Assembly: GCA_030430565.1 (NCBI GenBank)
Contig: JAUIKS010000006.1
Span: 1 to 64,000 of the forward strand
Direction: 5' to 3'
DNA from: Polyangia bacterium
GTDB lineage: Bacteria; Myxococcota_A; Polyangia; Nannocystales; Nannocystaceae
DNA: 64,000 nt
Below are positions 61,394-64,000 of the stretch, piece by piece. The position numbers were made by a program, and so were the translations under genes. Each line of letters opens with the position of its first letter. Within the stretch, counting starts at the first letter, position 1. The notes below the pieces were generated by a model, which ran no database searches, was not told where the DNA came from, and was given only the letters and a program-made list of their open reading frames with translations.

Positions 61394-62800
61394 ATGAACG
61401 CACAAACAACTCGAGTACTCGTGGTCGATGACGAGCCTGCTGCGCGGTCAGCGATCGGCGAGATGCTCGAGGACGAGGGGTACACGGTTCGGATCGCCGG
61501 CGATGGCGAGATTGCGCTCGCGAAGGTCGCGGACTGGGAGCCGGACGTCCTGATCACCGATGTCAAGATGCCGGCGCTCGGCGGCATCGAGCTGATGGAG
61601 CAGCTTCGGCAGCGCTTCCCGGACATGGCCGTCGTGATCATGACGGCCTTCGGCTCCGTGGAGGGCGCCGTCAAGGCCATGCACCTTGGCGCGGATGACT
61701 ACCTGAGCAAGCCCGTGCACTTTCCGCAGCTGCTGGTCGTGCTGCGACGCGTCCTGCAGCATCGGGCGCTGCAGAAAGAGGCGCGCGCGCTCCGGGAGGC
61801 GCTGCGCGAGGAGGGCGAGGAGGACGGCGAGCAGCGCACCGTCGTGATCGGGCAGTCCAAGGCCTTCCGCGAGCTGCTCGAGCTCGTGGGTCAGGTCGCT
61901 GACTCGCCCGTCCCGGTGCTGCTGCTCGGAGAGACAGGCTCAGGGAAGCAGTTCCTCGCCCGGCTGCTGCACGAGTGGAGCCCGCGCAAGCGCGCCAACT
62001 TCGTCGTCATCAAGTGCGGCGCGCTGGATGGGCCGGCGTTTGAGCGCGAGCTCTTCGGCGTCGAGGAGAACGGCGCCGTGCTGTCAGAGGGGCGGCTCGG
62101 AGAGGCCGCCGGCGGGACGTTGTTGCTCGACGACGTGACCGAGCTGCCGGCGCGCGTGCAGGAGCGCCTGCTGCTCTTGCTGCAAGACCGAACGTTCACG
62201 CGGGTCGGCGGGAGCGCGTCGTGCACCGCGGACGTGCGCATCGTGACAGCGACGAACAAGGACTTCGACCTAGCGATGCGCGAGGGCGTGGTGCGCGAGG
62301 AGCTCGCGTATCGGCTCAACGTCGTGACGCTCCGGACCCCGCCGCTGCGCGAGCGGCGAGAGGACGTGCCGCTGCTGGCGATGCACTTCCTGCGGCGCTT
62401 CTCGGCCCAGGCAGGTAAGTCGCTGCTCGGCTTCAGCGACCGCGCGCTCGGCATCCTGCTCGACTGCGGCTGGCCCGGGAACATCCGACAGCTCGAGCAC
62501 ACCGTCGAGCGAGCCGTCGTCATGTCGCGCGGGAACGAGGTCGAGCCCCGTGATCTGCCGCCCGAGCTCGCGGCGCGGGCGGGCGGCGTGGATGAGCCGC
62601 CCGAGATCCCGGGGTCGACGCTGCGCGAGCTCGAGCGCTACGCGATCTTGCGGACGCTCGAGCACGTCGGTGGGAGCACGAGCAAGGCGGCCAAGATGCT
62701 CGGCATCTCGCCGCGTAAGATTCAGTATCGGCTCAACGAGTACCGCTCGACGCGACAGTCCGGCGTGCCCGTGGTCGTCCAGGGGCCGCGGACGAAGTAA
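61394..62800 (+). CDS. NtrC-like response regulator lacking the sigma-54 contact loop
   Basis: 468 residues. The receiver is intact (Asp12-Asp13, phospho-acceptor Asp56, Lys106). The AAA+ domain keeps Walker A GETGSGKQ (179-186), but the segment between ELFG and GTLLLDD is shortened and reads VEENGAVLSEGRLGE where canonical proteins have GAFTGA (L1 loop). Walker B is DD rather than DE. The arginine-finger region REELAYRLNV and a Fis-type HTH (TSKAAKMLGISPRKIQYRLNEY) remain. It therefore should bind DNA and respond to phosphorylation but not remodel sigma-54 holoenzyme. Comparison with the canonical paralogue upstream of gspC makes the loss clear. ATG 61394 begins the receiver; the frame also opens at 61301. 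Confidence 0.93.
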   Translation: MNAQTTRVLVVDDEPAARSAIGEMLEDEGYTVRIAGDGEIALAKVADWEPDVLITDVKMPALGGIELMEQLRQRFPDMAVVIMTAFGSVEGAVKAMHLGADDYLSKPVHFPQLLVVLRRVLQHRALQKEARALREALREEGEEDGEQRTVVIGQSKAFRELLELVGQVADSPVPVLLLGETGSGKQFLARLLHEWSPRKRANFVVIKCGALDGPAFERELFGVEENGAVLSEGRLGEAAGGTLLLDDVTELPARVQERLLLLLQDRTFTRVGGSASCTADVRIVTATNKDFDLAMREGVVREELAYRLNVVTLRTPPLRERREDVPLLAMHFLRRFSAQAGKSLLGFSDRALGILLDCGWPGNIRQLEHTVERAVVMSRGNEVEPRDLPPELAARAGGVDEPPEIPGSTLRELERYAILRTLEHVGGSTSKAAKMLGISPRKIQYRLNEYRSTRQSGVPVVVQGPRTK

Positions 62801-62820
62801 CTCGGACCGACGACTCGGCG

Positions 62821-63528
62821 ATGAACCTGATCCTGGTCGAGGAGGCCGACTTTGTCGCGGAGGCGCGCGTGCGGCTCACCGATCGCCGGCTGGTCCACGT
62901 TCGCAAGGTTCACCGCGCGTCGGTCGGCGACGAGCTGCGCGTCGGTCTGGTCGACGGCGCGATCGGCCGCGGCCGCGTGCTACGCCTCGACCGCGAGCAG
63001 CTAGAGCTGGAGGTCTCGTTCAGCGAGGCGCCGCCGCCGGCGCTCGACATCACCCTCGTCGTCGCGCTGCCGCGGCCGCCGAGCATGCGCAAGGTCCTGC
63101 AGCAGGCGACCGCGATGGGCGTGAAGCGCTTCGTGTTCCTGCACTGCGCCCGCACGGAGAAGAGCTACTGGACCGCCTCGGCGCTCGAGCCCGACGCGAT
63201 CCGGCGAGACCTGCTCCTGGGGCTCGAGCAGGCCCGTGACACCGCGCTCCCGAGCGTCGTGTTCGCGCGGCGCTTCGCCGCCTTCCTGGCGGACTCGTGG
63301 GGCTCGATGGCGCGCGGGCGACTCGCGCTCGTCGCTCATCCCGACGCGGCGGCGCCGTGTCCCCGCGACGCCGCGGGCCCCGCGATCCTCGTGATCGGCC
63401 CGGAGGGGGGCTTCATCCCGAAGGAGGTCGAGCAGCTCGAGCGCGCGGGGGCGCGACGCGTCACGCTCGGCCCGCGGATCCTGCGGGTCGAGACCGCGAC
63501 GGTGGCCCTGCTCGCGCGCCTCGGCTAG
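62821..63528 (+). CDS. rsmE: 16S rRNA (uracil-1498-N3) methyltransferase RsmE
   Basis: 235 residues of a SPOUT methyltransferase. An N-terminal PUA-like part (about 1-70, HVRKVHRASVGDELRVGLVDG) is followed by the knotted SAM domain with LPRPPSMRKVLQQATAMGV, IGPEGGF (192-198) and LGPRILRVETA (216-226). It methylates U1498 of 16S rRNA in the assembled 30S subunit. It starts 20 bp after the degenerate regulator on the same strand, so co-transcription is possible. It is slightly short for the family but has all motifs. Confidence 0.93.
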   Translation: MNLILVEEADFVAEARVRLTDRRLVHVRKVHRASVGDELRVGLVDGAIGRGRVLRLDREQLELEVSFSEAPPPALDITLVVALPRPPSMRKVLQQATAMGVKRFVFLHCARTEKSYWTASALEPDAIRRDLLLGLEQARDTALPSVVFARRFAAFLADSWGSMARGRLALVAHPDAAAPCPRDAAGPAILVIGPEGGFIPKEVEQLERAGARRVTLGPRILRVETATVALLARLG

Positions 63529-63547
63529 CGAGCGCCTGTCTGCAGCC

Positions 63548-64000
63548 TCAGCCGCCCGCGCCGAAGACCTGCGTCCACATGTGACCCCACTGACCGCCGG
63601 GGTAGTAGCCGATCCCGATGTGCTCGAAGTTGGGGTTCATGATGTTGGCGCAGTGGCCGTCGCTGTTCATCCACTGGTTGACCGTCGCCGACGCCGTCGC
63701 GTTCCCGGCCGCGATGTTCTCGCCCCAGGTGTTGTAGTTGTAGCCGGTCTTGTCGATCCGATCCCCGGGACCCTCGTTCTGAAGGTTCGTGTGGTCGAAG
63801 TAGTTGTTCTCGGCCATGTCCTTGGAGTGCATGCGCGCGGCGCAGCGCAGGGCCGGGTTCATGGTCAAGGGCGGCGCGGCGCCGAAGTTGCCCTGCGAGC
63901 CGCAGTTCGCCCCCTGCGCCCGGTGCATGTTGACGATCGGGAGCATCTCCTCTTCGACCATGTCATACGCCTGGGGCCAATTCGCCGCCGGTCCACAGTA
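63548..64000 (-). CDS. CAP/SCP-domain protein (partial, continues beyond window)
   Basis: The C-terminal 150 residues of a CAP (cysteine-rich secretory/SCP) domain. Features are MHRAQGANC, LRCAARMHSKDMA with the first His, YNTWGENIAAG with the Glu, QWMNSDGHCANIMNPNFEHIGIGYYPGG and a final MWTQVFGAGG. Four cysteines fit disulfides, so the whole protein is probably secreted. The frame remains open to the window edge, reading CGPAANWPQAYDMVEEE, so the signal peptide lies outside. Convergent with rsmE, 19 bp apart. CAP proteins bind lipids, glycans or act in defence and predation-like interactions in other organisms. Confidence 0.88.
   Translation of the reverse strand, partial: YCGPAANWPQAYDMVEEEMLPIVNMHRAQGANCGSQGNFGAAPPLTMNPALRCAARMHSKDMAENNYFDHTNLQNEGPGDRIDKTGYNYNTWGENIAAGNATASATVNQWMNSDGHCANIMNPNFEHIGIGYYPGGQWGHMWTQVFGAGG

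Noticed and set aside
61394..62800. Second regulator as a normal sigma-54 activator
   Set aside because: The GAFTGA loop is missing and replaced by a shortened segment.

Overview
This window looks like chromosomal DNA from a predatory or gliding myxobacterium of the Nannocystineae type (Plesiocystis, Enhygromyxa or Nannocystis relatives). The base composition is very GC-rich. Many lipoproteins carry long Ser/Thr/Gly spacers after the lipobox. One protein ends in a Cys-Gly-Cys plus hydrophobic and poly-Arg tail (MYXO-CTERM style). There are also a kinase-TPR protein, DUF2330, WG-repeat and choice-of-anchor-L proteins, a mitochondrial-type aconitase and a myxobacterial-style type II secretion locus. 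The genus is an inference; no rRNA or tRNA gene was recognised.

Region 1 (about 1-9,000) is the accessory-looking part. Reading leftward are a three-part protein (effector-associated domain, NACHT NTPase, FGE-sulfatase fold), a hybrid histidine kinase whose phospho-acceptor His and other key residues are replaced, and a SAM-dependent methyltransferase. A 45-46 bp tandem repeat lies between the last two. Next to them is a serine/threonine kinase-TPR gene that has lost its kinase N-lobe.

Region 2 (about 9,000-40,000) is mostly cell-envelope and secreted-protein genes: lipoproteins with beta-propellers, MopE-type metal-binding motifs, glycine-rich or choice-of-anchor domains, a DUF2330 protein, a GT-C-type membrane glycosyltransferase, a C45-type acylase lipoprotein and a WG-repeat protein. 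Mixed in are a 2H-phosphoesterase-like protein, a VOC protein, an FAD monooxygenase, an Nma111-like double protease without a signal peptide, an SMC/RecF-type ATPase, and a lipoprotein that is a stray paralogue of the GspC periplasmic region.

Region 3 (about 39,800-44,300) holds a likely operon of aconitase, nitronate-monooxygenase-like and WG-repeat genes, divergent from a solitary DNA methyltransferase.

Region 4 (44,471-62,800) is a complete type II secretion locus, gspC-D-E-F-G-H-I-J-K-L-M-N, with very short gaps or overlaps. A canonical NtrC-type sigma-54 activator lies upstream. A second NtrC-like regulator downstream has lost the GAFTGA sigma-54 contact loop. Several Gsp proteins are enlarged by charged or low-complexity segments. 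The prepilin peptidase gene (gspO) is not in the window. The window closes with rsmE and a partial CAP/SCP-domain protein.

The strongest candidates for something new are the NACHT/pseudokinase/methyltransferase neighbourhood, the GAFTGA-less regulator beside the secretion operon, and the detached GspC-like lipoprotein.
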